Position numbers and translations under genes: made by a program. DNA of 64,000 nt from Halomonas alkalisoli (GTDB taxonomy: Bacteria > Pseudomonadota > Gammaproteobacteria > Pseudomonadales > Halomonadaceae): the NCBI RefSeq assembly GCF_021412585.1, contig NZ_JAKCMI010000029.1:1-64000 (forward strand), written 5' to 3'. Numbering within the stretch: position 1 is the stretch's first letter; each line of letters opens with the position of its first letter. This document shows positions 10,325 to 19,662 of this stretch, in pieces. The notes beneath the pieces were generated by a model. That model searched no databases and was not told where the DNA came from. It was given only the letters and a program-made list of their open reading frames with translations.

Positions 10325-10618
10325 ATGAAGCCGGCGCTGCGAGAACAGATACTGACGATCATCGCCGAGATACCGGCAGGCCGTGTTACCACCTATGGCC
10401 GCATCGCGGCGATGACCGACGGTGGGACGCCACGGCTGGTGGCCAGGGCGCTGCGGGATCTTCCGGAAGGACACGACTTGCCCTGGTTTCGCGTGATCAC
10501 GGCGTCGCGTCGTCTGGCGGACCACCCTGGCGCCGTCGAACAGCGCGCACGGCTGGTCTCCGAAGGCGTGCTGTTCGATGGCGGTGGGCGGGTTGCCAGC
10601 GAGGTCCTGTGGCCATGA
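10325..10618 (+). CDS. Alkyltransferase-like (ATL) DNA-binding protein
   Basis: This 97-residue protein matches the C-terminal DNA-binding domain of O6-alkylguanine-DNA alkyltransferases (PAGRVTTYGRIA, RLVARALRDLPEGHDLPW). The catalytic PCHR motif is PWFR at residues 53-56, with tryptophan in place of the acceptor cysteine. ATL proteins bind O6-alkylguanine and hand lesions to nucleotide excision repair instead of removing the alkyl group. It is divergent from the amidotransferase-like gene, with a 52-bp gap. Confidence 0.88.
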   Translation: MKPALREQILTIIAEIPAGRVTTYGRIAAMTDGGTPRLVARALRDLPEGHDLPWFRVITASRRLADHPGAVEQRARLVSEGVLFDGGGRVASEVLWP

Positions 10619-10673
10619 TCCCCCTGTCGCTCCTTACGCTCACTCTCAGACCCTCATTTTCCGGAGAGAATCC

Positions 10674-11264
10674 ATGAGTCAGCCAACCGGTGGCTTTCAT
10701 CAGCGCCTTCAGGCCCTTTCGCTGCGTCAGCAGCAAGCCTTCATGGCGGCGCTGTGCGAGCGGCTGCTACCCAACTATGCGCTCTATGCCCAGACGACCG
10801 GTGAAGGCAACCCTGCCGGCCTGAAGGCGATTCTCGACCTGGTATGGGAACAGCTGGCGGTCAAGGAAGCGCGCATCGATTTCGATCGCCAGGCCGAGAA
10901 GCTGGCCGAACTGGAGCCGACGGCGACAGACGATAGCTTCGGCGTTCGCCGGGCGGTGGAGGCGGTAGTGGCGCTGTCGGCGTTGCTGGATACCCTGCGC
11001 GGCGAGGCCCCCGATGCAGTGCTGGAGGTCAGCCGTGTCTCCAAGGGCGGTGTGCGCGCCTTCATCGAACTGACCGAAGGGGAGGAGGACGCCCAGCGCC
11101 TGGCGGTCCGCATTCGGGAGCACCCGCTGATGGCGGACGAAAACGACTTCCAGGATGCAGTGCTTGAAGCTGCTGAAGGCCAACTGGATCGCGATGCGCT
11201 CAAGGCGTTGCGCCGGCTGGGTCGCAACGAAGGTGTGAGCAATCTGGGGCTCGAAGCAGGCTAG
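10674..11264 (+). CDS. yjaG: YjaG-family protein (DUF416)
   Basis: This 196-residue protein matches the small acidic helical YjaG family, including FHQRLQALSLRQQQAFMAALCERLLPNY at the N-terminus (in part) and a long central helix around RAVEAVVALSALLDTL. Its biochemical role is not known. The ATG at 10674 follows CCGGAGAG. It lies 55 bp after the ATL gene on the same strand and could be co-transcribed with it. Confidence 0.85.
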   Translation: MSQPTGGFHQRLQALSLRQQQAFMAALCERLLPNYALYAQTTGEGNPAGLKAILDLVWEQLAVKEARIDFDRQAEKLAELEPTATDDSFGVRRAVEAVVALSALLDTLRGEAPDAVLEVSRVSKGGVRAFIELTEGEEDAQRLAVRIREHPLMADENDFQDAVLEAAEGQLDRDALKALRRLGRNEGVSNLGLEAG

Positions 11265-11280
11265 GATCAGCCGACCTTCG

Positions 11281-11793
11281 CTAGAAGCGGATGCCGCCGA
11301 GGATCATGGCACCGGCGGTGCCGAAGACGATCAGGTCGGTCTCGAAGCGCCCCCACTGCAGGCCCAGGCTGGGCAAGGCGGCCGGTGCGGTGCCGTAACG
11401 GTTGAAGGGAATGTTGTCCTGATATTCGCCCCGGTAGCCATGCAGCAGTCCAGCGCTCAGCTTGGCCCTTACGGTGATGTTCTCGGTCGGCTTCCAGAAG
11501 GGAAATTCACGTCCGGCATAGAGGTAAACGGCTTCCTGGTCGAAGGAACTGAGGAAGCGGGCGCCGCCGACCAGCCAGCGCTGCGGATTGTGCAGTTCGA
11601 GGCTGATCAGCTCCTGGTGATTGTTGTGGTCGGGCTGCGGGCTGAAATGGCGGGTATAGAGGCTGGTCTGCAGCAGCACATGGCTGACCTCCAACTGCGG
11701 AGGCCAGGTCGGCTGCGGTTCGGCCATCACCGCCTTCGAGGGCAGCAGGAGAACCAGCGCCAGACACAGAGTGGCCAGCCGGGTCGTTGTCAT
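11281..11793 (-). CDS. Small outer-membrane beta-barrel protein (PagP-like)
   Basis: This 170-residue protein has a signal peptide (MTTTRLATLCLALVLLLPSK, cleavage near VMAEP) and alternating-hydrophobicity strands. It ends in phenylalanine (GGIRF), the usual C-terminal signal for BAM-dependent barrels. The motif YTRHFSPQPDHNNHQ resembles a Pseudomonas family often labelled sn-glycerol-3-phosphate transporter, a label with weak support. It starts 25 bp after hisF on the same strand and may be carried on the his transcript. Function is unknown. Confidence 0.72.
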   Translation of the reverse strand: MTTTRLATLCLALVLLLPSKAVMAEPQPTWPPQLEVSHVLLQTSLYTRHFSPQPDHNNHQELISLELHNPQRWLVGGARFLSSFDQEAVYLYAGREFPFWKPTENITVRAKLSAGLLHGYRGEYQDNIPFNRYGTAPAALPSLGLQWGRFETDLIVFGTAGAMILGGIRF

Positions 11794-11818
11794 CCCTAAC
11801 GATGTCACTATTACTCTC

Positions 11819-12592
11819 CTAGAGACGCATTTCGATTCCGCGTTCGGCCATGTAGCGCTTGGCCTCGGGAATGGTGTATTCGCCAAAGTGGAAGATACTG
11901 GCCGCCAGTACCGCATCGGCGCCACCCTCCAGCACGCCATCCACCAGGTGGTCCAGCGTGCCGACGCCGCCCGAGGCGATCACCGGCACGGTCACCGCGT
12001 CAGAGATGGCCCGGGTCACGCCCAGGTCGAAGCCGATCTTGGTACCGTCGCGATCCATGCTGGTCAGTAGCAGCTCGCCGGCACCGTACGCCACCATCTT
12101 CTTCGCCCATTCCACGGCGTCGAGCCCGGTCGGGCGGCGGCCACCGTGGGTGAATATTTCCCAGCGTGGCGGCTCGCCTTCACCGGAGACCCGCTTGGCA
12201 TCGATGGCCACCACGATACACTGGCTGCCGAAGCGGTCGGCGGCCTCGCGCACGAATTCCGGGTTGTTCACCGCAGCCGTGTTGATCGACACCTTGTCGG
12301 CGCCGGCATTGAGCATGGTGCGAATGTCGTCGCATGTGCGGATGCCGCCGCCCACGGTCAGCGGGATGAACACCTCGCCGGCGATGCGTTCGACCATTTC
12401 GACGGTGGTGTCGCGGTCCTCGTGGCTCGCCGTGATATCGAGAAAGGTGATCTCGTCGGCGCCCTGGAGGTTATAGCGCTGGGCGATCTCCACCGGGTCG
12501 CCGGCATCGCGGATACCGATGAAGTTCACTCCCTTGACCACGCGGCCGGCATCGACGTCGAGACAGGGGATGATACGCTTGGAAAGACCCAT
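11819..12592 (-). CDS. hisF: Imidazole glycerol phosphate synthase, cyclase subunit
   Basis: This 257-residue TIM barrel pairs with HisH to form imidazole glycerol phosphate and AICAR. Seen are the N-terminal catalytic aspartate in [15 protein letters not shown], the strand [11 protein letters not shown] with the second catalytic aspartate, and the phosphate-binding ending VIASGGVG. It lies 4 bp after the hisA stop region in the order hisB-hisH-hisA-hisF. Confidence 0.96.
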   Translation of the reverse strand: MGLSKRIIPCLDVDAGRVVKGVNFIGIRDAGDPVEIAQRYNLQGADEITFLDITASHEDRDTTVEMVERIAGEVFIPLTVGGGIRTCDDIRTMLNAGADKVSINTAAVNNPEFVREAADRFGSQCIVVAIDAKRVSGEGEPPRWEIFTHGGRRPTGLDAVEWAKKMVAYGAGELLLTSMDRDGTKIGFDLGVTRAISDAVTVPVIASGGVGTLDHLVDGVLEGGADAVLAASIFHFGEYTIPEAKRYMAERGIEMRL

Positions 12593-12596
12593 CTGT

Positions 12597-13355
12597 TCAG
12601 CTCCCGGCTCGGTCGAGCCCTGCAGTCAGTTCATCGCATAGCCGCTGGCCCGTGGCGACGTCCAGCGAGCCTTCGTAGATGGCGCGACCGGTGATGGCGC
12701 CCAGTATGCCCGGTTCGCCGGCCGCTACCAGTGCGCGCAGATCGTCGAGGTTCGTGACGCCGCCGGAAGCGATTACCGGAAGGCCCCCCTCCCGGGCAAG
12801 CTGGGCGGTGGCCTCGACATTGACGCCATTCATCATGCCGTCGCGGGCGATGTCGGTGTAGACGATGCTGGAGACCCCGTCGTCGGCGAAGCGCTTGGCC
12901 AGGTCGGTGGCCTTGACGCTGGAGACCTCGGCCCAGCCGTCGGTGGCGACGTAGCCGTCACGGGCATCGAGGCCGACGATGACATGACCCGGGAAGGCGC
13001 GGCACATCTCGCCGACAAAGGCGGGCTCCTTGACTGCCTTGGTGCCGATGATCACGTAGGAGACCCCGGCGGAGAGGTAGTGCTCGATGGTATCGGCGGA
13101 GCGGATGCCACCGCCGATCTGGATCGGCAGTTCCGGCCAGCGCCGCGCAATGGCCGTCACTGCCTCGCCGTTGACGGGCTTGCCTTCGAAGGCACCGTTG
13201 AGGTCGACCAGATGCAGCCGGCGCGCACCGGCCTCGACCCAGCGCGCGGCCATGGCCACCGGGTCGTCGCCGTAGGTGGTGGCTTCGTCCATGCGGCCCT
13301 GCTTCAGCCGCACGCACTTGCCGTCCTTGAGATCGATGGCGGGTATTACCAGCAT
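12597..13355 (-). CDS. hisA: Phosphoribosylformimino-5-aminoimidazole carboxamide ribotide isomerase
   Basis: This 252-residue TIM barrel catalyses the Amadori rearrangement of ProFAR. Catalytic aspartates appear in [17 protein letters not shown] and in [18 protein letters not shown], and the closing [13 protein letters not shown] is typical. The start at 13355 is chosen because the family begins at MLVIPAIDL; the open frame extends 11 codons further upstream. Confidence 0.96.
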   Translation of the reverse strand: MLVIPAIDLKDGKCVRLKQGRMDEATTYGDDPVAMAARWVEAGARRLHLVDLNGAFEGKPVNGEAVTAIARRWPELPIQIGGGIRSADTIEHYLSAGVSYVIIGTKAVKEPAFVGEMCRAFPGHVIVGLDARDGYVATDGWAEVSSVKATDLAKRFADDGVSSIVYTDIARDGMMNGVNVEATAQLAREGGLPVIASGGVTNLDDLRALVAAGEPGILGAITGRAIYEGSLDVATGQRLCDELTAGLDRAGS

Positions 13356-13435
13356 GTCATTGTCCTCGGTTGGCATGGTCCCGGGCACCCGATAAAGGTG
13401 CGGCGCCGGGCGCCTGGAAAAGAGCGGTGCGGGCC

Positions 13436-14077
13436 TCAGGGTGCCCAGTTGATGAAGTTTTCCAGCAGCTTGAGCCCTGCCCGGGAGCTCTTCTCCGGGT
13501 GGAACTGGACGGCAAAGGTGGCATCGCGCCCGATGGCCACGTGGGCGTTGACCCGGCCATACTCGGTGGTGCCGAACACCGTGGCGTCGTCACTGGCCTC
13601 GGCGTAATAGCTGTGCACGAAATAGAAGTGCTCGTCCTGGTCGATGCCGTTCCACAGCGGGTGGTCGTGATGCTGATGCACCAGATTCCAGCCCATGTGC
13701 GGCACCTTGAGACGCTGCCCGTTGGCATCGCGCATGTCGGTCGGGAAGTGCTTCACCTCGCCGGGGAGGAAGCCCAGGCAGGCAATGCCGCCGTTCTCCT
13801 CGCTGTGATCGAGCAGCATCTGCTGCCCGACACAGATGCCCAGCAGCGGCTTGCTCTGGCTGGCCAGGAGTTCCTGGACGAGGCCACGCAGCTCGGTCTT
13901 TTCCAGCTCGCCCATGCAGTCGCGGATGGCGCCCTGGCCCGGCAGCACCAGGCGAGTGGCACCGCGAATGCAGCGAGGGTCGCGGGTGATGATCACGTGC
14001 TCGTGGGTGACGTGCTCCAGCGCCTTGGCAACCGAATGCAGATTGCCCATCCCGTAGTCGATGACGGCAATGGTCAT
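13436..14077 (-). CDS. hisH: Imidazole glycerol phosphate synthase, glutamine amidotransferase subunit
   Basis: This 213-residue class-I amidotransferase supplies ammonia to HisF. The nucleophile elbow is intact ([19 protein letters not shown]), as is the His-Glu pair in [10 protein letters not shown]. The N-terminus [15 protein letters not shown] start ([20 protein letters not shown]) is canonical. An 80-bp gap separates it from hisA. Confidence 0.96.
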   Translation of the reverse strand: MTIAVIDYGMGNLHSVAKALEHVTHEHVIITRDPRCIRGATRLVLPGQGAIRDCMGELEKTELRGLVQELLASQSKPLLGICVGQQMLLDHSEENGGIACLGFLPGEVKHFPTDMRDANGQRLKVPHMGWNLVHQHHDHPLWNGIDQDEHFYFVHSYYAEASDDATVFGTTEYGRVNAHVAIGRDATFAVQFHPEKSSRAGLKLLENFINWAP

Positions 14078-14106
14078 GGAGGCTCCTCATTTTTCGGTCG
14101 TCGTAT

Positions 14107-14700
14107 CTACAGACAGCCCTTGGTGGACGGCATCTGACCGGCCATGCGCGGGTCCGGCTCAACGGCCATGCGCAGCGCGCGACCGAAGGCCTTGAAGATG
14201 GTTTCCGCCTGATGGTGGGCATTGAAGCCCTTCAGGTTGTCGATATGCAGCGTGACCCGGGCGTGATTGACGAAGCCCTGGAAGAACTCCCAGAACAGCT
14301 GGGTGTCCAGGCGGCCGATGGCGGCGCGGGTGAACTCGACATCCATGAACAGCCCGGGGCGGCCGGAGAAGTCTATCACGACCCGGGAGAGCGCTTCGTC
14401 CAGCGGTACATAGGCATGGCCATAGCGGCGAATGCCGCGCTTGTCGCCGATCGCCTGGGCGAACGCCTGGCCGAGAGTGATGCCGAGATCTTCTACGGTA
14501 TGATGATCGTCGATATGCAGGTCGCCCACGGCCTTGATGTCCAGGTCGACCAGGCCGTGACGTGCCACCTGATCGAGCATGTGGTCGAGGAAGGGGACGC
14601 CGGTCTCACAGGCCAGCCGGCCTTCGCCATCGAGATTGACGGTCACCGTGATCTGGGTTTCCTGGGTGTCACGGGTTACCGTGGCGATTCGCTCGGACAT
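14107..14700 (-). CDS. hisB: Imidazoleglycerol-phosphate dehydratase
   Basis: This 197-residue manganese enzyme is the monofunctional HisB form, without the phosphatase domain of enteric HisB. Metal-binding histidine motifs are [24 protein letters not shown] and [17 protein letters not shown]. It is the first gene of the leftward his cluster. The ATG at 14700 fits the family start ([15 protein letters not shown]); the longer frame upstream does not. Confidence 0.95.
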   Translation of the reverse strand: MSERIATVTRDTQETQITVTVNLDGEGRLACETGVPFLDHMLDQVARHGLVDLDIKAVGDLHIDDHHTVEDLGITLGQAFAQAIGDKRGIRRYGHAYVPLDEALSRVVIDFSGRPGLFMDVEFTRAAIGRLDTQLFWEFFQGFVNHARVTLHIDNLKGFNAHHQAETIFKAFGRALRMAVEPDPRMAGQMPSTKGCL

Positions 14701-14808
14701 GTCGGACTCTCTCTCGCGCTTTCGCGCGTCGGCATGGGTGGGCCCGGAAGGCCCTGACGGTACGGCTACCGGGCAGGCAAGACGGTGCTTGCCATCATGG
14801 GGCCGTTC

Positions 14809-14814
14809 ATTATA
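14809..14814 (-). promoter_or_regulatory. Candidate -10 element of the hisBHAF promoter
   Basis: Read on the minus strand this is TATAAT within CTCTATAATGAACGG, about 108 nt upstream of hisB. No good -35 box lies at standard spacing, so a regulator or extended contacts may be needed. The roughly 100-nt leader has hairpins near 14720 but no histidine-rich leader peptide was seen. Confidence 0.45.
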
Positions 14815-14890
14815 GAGAATCGAGCCCCCCATCCGCTACAATGCGGCCATCACAGCGGCGGCCCCGAGCCGCGGCCCAGGGAGATCCACC

Positions 14891-15346
14891 ATGCCGGTTA
14901 CGCTTCATATCGTCGATCACGCCGCTTGGGCGTCGGATGCACAGGCCCGGCATGACCTGCCGCGCATCTATGGCGATGCACCGGTTGAGCGGCTCTCCGT
15001 ACCGGTGAATGACTTCATCCAGCATCACCTCGAGGCTGGCCACTTCTTCGGCTGCGCACGCTTCAATGAGCGCCTGCTGGGTGCCGTGGCCGTGCGTGCC
15101 GATGCCGAAGCCTGGTGGCTCTCGGAGCTCTGCGTGCGCAAGACCACCCGAAGGCGCGGTGTGGGTTCCCGCCTGCTGGCCCTGGTCAGCAGCGCTGCGG
15201 CCGACCGGGGCCTCGGCCTGCGCGCCCCCGCCTCCGAGCTGCCGGTGGCCGATCAACTGCTGCTTTCCCGGCTGGGCTATCGCCTGCACGCAGCCGGAAA
15301 CTACTTTGAACTGGCTCCACCGCTGCAAGGAGGCGGTAAACCATGA
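14891..15346 (+). CDS. panM: GNAT-family protein, PanM/PanZ-like
   Basis: This 151-residue protein has the GNAT acetyl-CoA site pattern TTRRRGVGSRLL and the preceding segment CARFNERLLGAVAVR. Together they resemble PanM/PanZ, which binds acetyl-CoA and promotes self-cleavage of aspartate decarboxylase PanD in pantothenate synthesis. It is divergent from hisB. It overlaps asmA by 4 bp (ATGA). A different GNAT function cannot be excluded from sequence alone. Confidence 0.72.
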   Translation: MPVTLHIVDHAAWASDAQARHDLPRIYGDAPVERLSVPVNDFIQHHLEAGHFFGCARFNERLLGAVAVRADAEAWWLSELCVRKTTRRRGVGSRLLALVSSAAADRGLGLRAPASELPVADQLLLSRLGYRLHAAGNYFELAPPLQGGGKP

Positions 15347-17688
15347 AGCGACTCTTGCAAACCCTGCTGGCGGCCATCGGCGTACTGGGCGTGGTGGTGG
15401 TGGCTGCCGTCGTCTACGTCACCACCTTCCTCGACCCGGAGGACTTCAAGCCGCGGCTGATCGATGTGGTGCGTGAGCACAGCGGCATGGAGCTGACGCT
15501 GAACGGCCCGCTGGCCTGGTCCTTCTATCCTCGCCTGGGTGTGAGCGTGGAGCGAGTGGAAAGCCACTTGCCCGAGCAGGCGCCGGATGCACCTCCCTTC
15601 CTGGCCTTCGACAAGGCCGAGGTGAGCCTGGCCTTTGCCCCCCTGCTGCGTGGTGAAATCGCCATCGAAGGCCTGTCCCTGGACGGCATGCAGCTGCGGC
15701 TGGTTCGGGACGAGCAGGGGCAGGGCAACTGGGAGCCGCTGCTTCAGCGCCTGGACGAGCGGCGTGAGGGGGCTGCGTCGGCGCTGGCACCAGCCAGTGC
15801 AGGGCCCAACCTGGAAGGCAGCAACCTGGCCGTGGCGCTCAATATTGCCAACGTCCAGGTACGCAACGGTGCCGTGCGCTTCCGTGACCTGGCGGCAGAG
15901 AGCGAGTGGACGCTCGATGACCTCGCTCTTTCCGGCACCAACGTCAATCCGGAGCGCGCCTTTCCCCTCAAGGTCTCCTTTAAGCTGGCCTCCTACGGCG
16001 CGCTGGACTGGCGTGAGCTCGAGCGAACGCCGGGGCTGGCCAGCACGATTTCCCTCGAGGGTCGGGCAAGCCTGGCTCTCGCCGAGCGGCGCTATGTGAT
16101 GGAGGGCTTGAGGCTGAGCACGGCGACGCGACTGGGGGGTGTCGAAGGCCGGCAGCAGGCGGACCTGACCGGACAGCAGCTGGTGCTGGATCTGTCACGC
16201 CAGCGCCTGCAGTTGCAGGAGGGGCGCCTGGAAGGCAGCGTACAGCATCCTCGGCTGGGGGAGTCGGCCATCCCATTGGTGCTGGCCTTCGCCATGGAGG
16301 CGGATCTGGCGGAGAGCACGGCTCAACTGCGCGACCTGTTGCTCACTGGTCCCGATGACCTGCGGCTCAGTGGCAATCTCAACCTGGCCGGGCTCGACGA
16401 CGCGCCTTCCTACAGCGGCCAGATCAGCCTGGCGCCCCTGTCGCTACGCCCCTGGCTTGCGCGCATCGACCAGCTGCCCCGCATGGCCGGGCCCCAGGCA
16501 CTCTCCGACGTGGCACTGACCAGTCCCGTGCGGGGTGACCTGGGTCAGGTCGAACTCTCCGGCCTGACGCTGGTGCTGGATGACAGCACCTTCACCGGCC
16601 GACTGGGCATGGGTTTCGATGGTCGTGCATTGCAGCTGGCGCTGCAGGGGGACAGCCTGAATCTGGACAACTATCTGCCCCCGCCGGATGCCGCGGAACA
16701 GAGCGCCTCCCAGCGTGGCTTCTTCGGTATCCGTCAGGCCCATGCCGATGAAGCCGCGCCGCTGCTCCCCGTGGAGTGGCTCTCCGAGCTGGCCCTCGAT
16801 GGCGGCCTCGAGCTCGAACGGCTGAAACTGGGTGGGCTCGATTTCTCCGACGTGGACCTGGCGCTGTCCGGCGGCGATGGTCGCCAGCGCCTGGATCGAT
16901 TCGGCGCCAAGCTCTATGGCGGCGAGATGAGGGCGAGCGGCGAGCTCGACCTGACGCGTGATCCGATACGCTGGCAGTTGACCCCCGAGCTTTCCCGGGT
17001 GCGCCTGGAGCCGCTGCTGCAGGCGCTTTCCAAGGACGAGGAGCCCTCCCCTCTGCGTGGGCGCCTCTCCATCGAGGGAGAGCTGGAGGCGCGCCACAAC
17101 ACCTTGCCCGCACTCAGGCGAAGCCTGAACGGGCGGTTGAGCGGCCACATCGACGAGGGCGCGGTACTCAATGTCAACGTCTCCGAGGAGCTGTGTACCC
17201 TGGCGGCCATGGTCGAGGGCAAGGAAATCGACCGGGACTGGAGCGATGACACCCGCTTCGAGCGTGCCGAAGCCAGCCTGCGCATCAGCGATGGCGTTGC
17301 CCGCAGCGAGAGCATCCTGGTCGCCATCCCCGGAATCGACATGGATGGCGTGGGGGAGCTGGACCTGGTCACCGAGCGCTTCGACCTGCGCGCGGCGGCA
17401 CGTTTCGTCGACGCTGCCGAGGCGGCCTGCGCGGTCAATCCGCGGTTGGAGCGTGTCCCCCTGCCGGTTCGCTGCACGGGCGAAATCGGTGGCGATAGTA
17501 GCGAGTGGTGCCGCTTCGATCGCAACGCCTTCCAGGCCACCCTGGTCGAACTGCTGCGTGACGAAGTCTCGCGCCGTGCCGGCGATGAAGTCGAGCGTCG
17601 CCTGGAGCGGCCGCTTGAGCGACTCGAAGAGCGGCTGGGTGAAGATGGCAAGGAACTTCGCGATGCGCTGCGCGGTCTATTTAACTGA
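15343..17688 (+). CDS. asmA: AsmA-family envelope protein
   Basis: This 781-residue protein has one N-terminal membrane anchor (LLQTLLAAIGVLGVVVVAAVVYV) followed by the AsmA motif DPEDFKPRLIDVVREHSG. The long periplasmic beta-rich body is typical of AsmA-like bridge proteins proposed to move phospholipid to the outer membrane. The C-terminus has SGHIDEGAVLNVNVSEELC and ends in a charged helix rich in Arg and Glu. Length is in the family range. Confidence 0.9.
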   Translation: MKRLLQTLLAAIGVLGVVVVAAVVYVTTFLDPEDFKPRLIDVVREHSGMELTLNGPLAWSFYPRLGVSVERVESHLPEQAPDAPPFLAFDKAEVSLAFAPLLRGEIAIEGLSLDGMQLRLVRDEQGQGNWEPLLQRLDERREGAASALAPASAGPNLEGSNLAVALNIANVQVRNGAVRFRDLAAESEWTLDDLALSGTNVNPERAFPLKVSFKLASYGALDWRELERTPGLASTISLEGRASLALAERRYVMEGLRLSTATRLGGVEGRQQADLTGQQLVLDLSRQRLQLQEGRLEGSVQHPRLGESAIPLVLAFAMEADLAESTAQLRDLLLTGPDDLRLSGNLNLAGLDDAPSYSGQISLAPLSLRPWLARIDQLPRMAGPQALSDVALTSPVRGDLGQVELSGLTLVLDDSTFTGRLGMGFDGRALQLALQGDSLNLDNYLPPPDAAEQSASQRGFFGIRQAHADEAAPLLPVEWLSELALDGGLELERLKLGGLDFSDVDLALSGGDGRQRLDRFGAKLYGGEMRASGELDLTRDPIRWQLTPELSRVRLEPLLQALSKDEEPSPLRGRLSIEGELEARHNTLPALRRSLNGRLSGHIDEGAVLNVNVSEELCTLAAMVEGKEIDRDWSDDTRFERAEASLRISDGVARSESILVAIPGIDMDGVGELDLVTERFDLRAAARFVDAAEAACAVNPRLERVPLPVRCTGEIGGDSSEWCRFDRNAFQATLVELLRDEVSRRAGDEVERRLERPLERLEERLGEDGKELRDALRGLFN

Positions 17689-17709
17689 GCATCAAGCAAG
17701 TCAGTTTCT

Positions 17710-17738
17710 GCGCCGACTCCCTAGTCGGCGCTTTTTTT
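17710..17738 (+). terminator. Intrinsic terminator after asmA
   Basis: GCGCCGACT (17710-17718) pairs with AGTCGGCGC (17723-17731) around CCCT and is followed by seven T. It lies 22 bp past the asmA stop and before mutY. Confidence 0.93.
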
Positions 17739-17769
17739 CGTGTTGCTTTTCTGCGGGGTGTTTTTGCCG

Positions 17770-18870
17770 ATGACGCCGATGATAGAGATGCCGACGCCGG
17801 TGCTTTCCCCGGAAGAATTCCAGCGCCGCCTGCTGGCCTGGTTCGACCGCCACGGCCGTCACGATCTGCCCTGGCAGCAGGAGCGCTCGCCCTACCGGGT
17901 CTGGGTATCGGAAATCATGCTGCAGCAGACCCAGGTTGCCACGGTGATTCCCTATTTCGAGCGCTTCATGGCACGCTTTCCCGATCTTGCCGCCCTGGCC
18001 GGGGCGCAGCAGGACGAGGTGCTGCATCTCTGGACGGGGCTTGGCTATTACGCCCGTGGGCGCAACCTGCACAAGGCGGCCCGTGAGGTCGCCGACCGCC
18101 ATGGCGGCGAGCTGCCGCTGGATCTTGAGGCACTGTCCGCGCTTCCCGGGATCGGCCGCTCCACCGCGGGTGCGATCATCGCCCAGAGCAGCGGCCGGCG
18201 GGCGGTCATTCTCGACGGCAACGTCAAGCGCAGCCTGGCCCGGCTGCACGCCGTGGAGGGGTGGCCGGGGAGTACGGCCGTATCCCGTCGCCTCTGGGCC
18301 CTGGCCGAGCATTACACCCCTGACGAACGCCTGGCCGACTATACCCAGGCGATGATGGACTTCGGGGCGACCCTATGTCGGCGTGGGCAGCCCGACTGCA
18401 TGGCCTGCCCCTTCGCCGATGTCTGCGTGGCTCGTTGCCGGGGCGAAGAGCGTCGCTTTCCCGAATCGAAGCCCAGGAAGGCGCTGCCTACACGCACCAC
18501 CCGGATGCTGCTGCTGCAGGACCCCGAGGGACGGGTGCTGCTCGAACAACGCCCCTCCAGCGGCCTCTGGGGTGGGCTCTGGGGTCTGCCGCAGTTCGAC
18601 GACATCACCGCGCTCGCGGCCTGGCTGGACAGCCACGCCCCGGATGCCGAGCTCGGCCGCGCCTGGTCACCCTTCACCCATGTCTTCAGCCACTTTCGCC
18701 TGGAGATCACGCCGCAGCCGGCCCATTGCCACGCTGTCTTCGCCGTGGACGAGTCGCGCTGCTGGTACGATCCTGACAATCCTGCCAGCATCGGACTGGC
18801 CGCGCCGGTCAAGTCGCTGCTGATGAGGTCCAGGCCAATCACGTTTCAGAAACAGGGAGAGCACCCATGA
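17770..18870 (+). CDS. mutY: A/G-specific adenine glycosylase
   Basis: This 366-residue base-excision enzyme removes adenine opposite 8-oxoguanine. Seen are VSEIMLQQTQVATVIPYFERF, the helix-hairpin-helix LPGIGRSTAGAI, catalytic aspartate in VILDGNVKRSLARL, the 4Fe-4S ligands CRRGQPDCMACPFADVC, and a C-terminal Nudix-like 8-oxoG recognition domain. Several ATGs occur near the 5' end; 17770 has GGGG nine bases upstream, and 17779 or 17788 are alternatives. It overlaps yggX by 4 bp. Confidence 0.95.
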   Translation: MTPMIEMPTPVLSPEEFQRRLLAWFDRHGRHDLPWQQERSPYRVWVSEIMLQQTQVATVIPYFERFMARFPDLAALAGAQQDEVLHLWTGLGYYARGRNLHKAAREVADRHGGELPLDLEALSALPGIGRSTAGAIIAQSSGRRAVILDGNVKRSLARLHAVEGWPGSTAVSRRLWALAEHYTPDERLADYTQAMMDFGATLCRRGQPDCMACPFADVCVARCRGEERRFPESKPRKALPTRTTRMLLLQDPEGRVLLEQRPSSGLWGGLWGLPQFDDITALAAWLDSHAPDAELGRAWSPFTHVFSHFRLEITPQPAHCHAVFAVDESRCWYDPDNPASIGLAAPVKSLLMRSRPITFQKQGEHP

Positions 18871-19139
18871 GCCGTACCGTATTCTGCCGCAAGTACCAGC
18901 AGGAGCTGGAAGCGCTGCCCTTTCCGCCACTACCGGGCAAGAAGGGGCAGGACATCCAGCAAAATGTCTCTAAAAAGGCCTGGGAGGAGTGGCAGGCGCT
19001 GCAGACCCGCCTGATCAACGAAAAGCACCTGAACATGCTCGATCCGGAGTCACGAAAGTACCTGAGCGACCAGATGGAGCGCTTCCTCGACAACCGCGAG
19101 ACCGACCAGGCCGAGGGCTATATCCCGCGGGACCAGTGA
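18867..19139 (+). CDS. yggX: Iron-trafficking/oxidative-damage protection protein YggX
   Basis: This 90-residue protein matches YggX throughout: MSRTVFCRKYQQELEALPF with the conserved Cys7, then PGKKGQDIQQNVSKKAWEEW and LINEKHLNMLDPESRKYL. Family members protect Fe-S proteins and are often linked to mutY, as here. The pairing fits a shared role in limiting oxidative damage. Confidence 0.95.
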   Translation: MSRTVFCRKYQQELEALPFPPLPGKKGQDIQQNVSKKAWEEWQALQTRLINEKHLNMLDPESRKYLSDQMERFLDNRETDQAEGYIPRDQ

Positions 19140-19232
19140 TCGGGCGGGCACCGATGCCATTTCGCCATCTTCATGAAACGGAAGGGCTTGACGCCTAAGG
19201 CCGTATCTTGTTTAATACGCACCGTTGGCAGC

Positions 19233-19308
19233 GGCCAGATAGCTCAGTTGGTAGAGCAGGGGATTGAAAATCCCCGTGTCGGCGGTTCGATTCCGTCTCT
19301 GGCCACCA
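19233..19308 (+). tRNA. tRNA-Phe(GAA)
   Basis: This 76-nt cloverleaf has acceptor GGCCAGA/TCTGGCC, D-arm AGCTCAGTTGGTAGAGC, and anticodon stem GGGGA/TCCCC with loop TTGAAAA giving anticodon GAA (19266-19268). The T-arm is GGCGGTTCGATTCCGTC with encoded CCA. Confidence 0.97.
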
Positions 19309-19314
19309 AACTGC

Positions 19315-19389
19315 TGGGGTATAGCCAAGTGGTAAGGCACCGGTTTTTGGTATCGGCATTCCCAGGTTCGAATCCTGGTACCCCAGCCA
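19315..19389 (+). tRNA. tRNA-Gln(TTG)
   Basis: This 75-nt tRNA has acceptor TGGGGTA/TACCCCA, anticodon stem CCGGT/ATCGG (one G-T pair) with loop TTTTGGT giving TTG, and T-arm CCCAGGTTCGAATCCTGG, ending GCCA. It lies 6 bp after tRNA-Phe. Confidence 0.97.
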
Positions 19390-19434
19390 CGCCAACGCTT
19401 TTCCGATTCTGCAGTTCGCCTGGATCGGCCCCGA

Positions 19435-19511
<77 letters not shown>

Positions 19512-19548
19512 TAAGTGTTTCGGGAAATCAGCGACTTGCACAGATTAG

Positions 19549-19573
19549 AAACCGCCATCGAGGGCGGTTTTTT
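19549..19573 (+). terminator. Phage-borne terminator after tRNA-Thr
   Basis: AAACCGCC (19549-19556) pairs with GGCGGTTT (19563-19570) and runs into T. A very similar hairpin follows the other att copy at 57964-57990. The phage therefore appears to restore both the tRNA 3' end and a terminator at attL. Confidence 0.88.
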
Positions 19574-19579
19574 GTTGTC

Positions 19580-19600
19580 TGCGTAAAATGTGACGTAAAA
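19580..19600. promoter_or_regulatory. Candidate integrase arm-type sites, left
   Basis: TGCGTAAAA followed by TGACGTAAAA lies between attL and int. A related pair, TGCGTAAAT then TGACGTCAA, lies at 57817-57838 just inside attR. The shared motifs near both ends, and only there as far as was seen, fit arm-binding sites of a tyrosine integrase. This is inference. Confidence 0.4.
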
Positions 19601-19662
19601 TTCCCGCCCCGTTCCGCCCATTCGATAGGCTCCCCTGCGTGAAATCTGGCGCGCTTCGTGGG

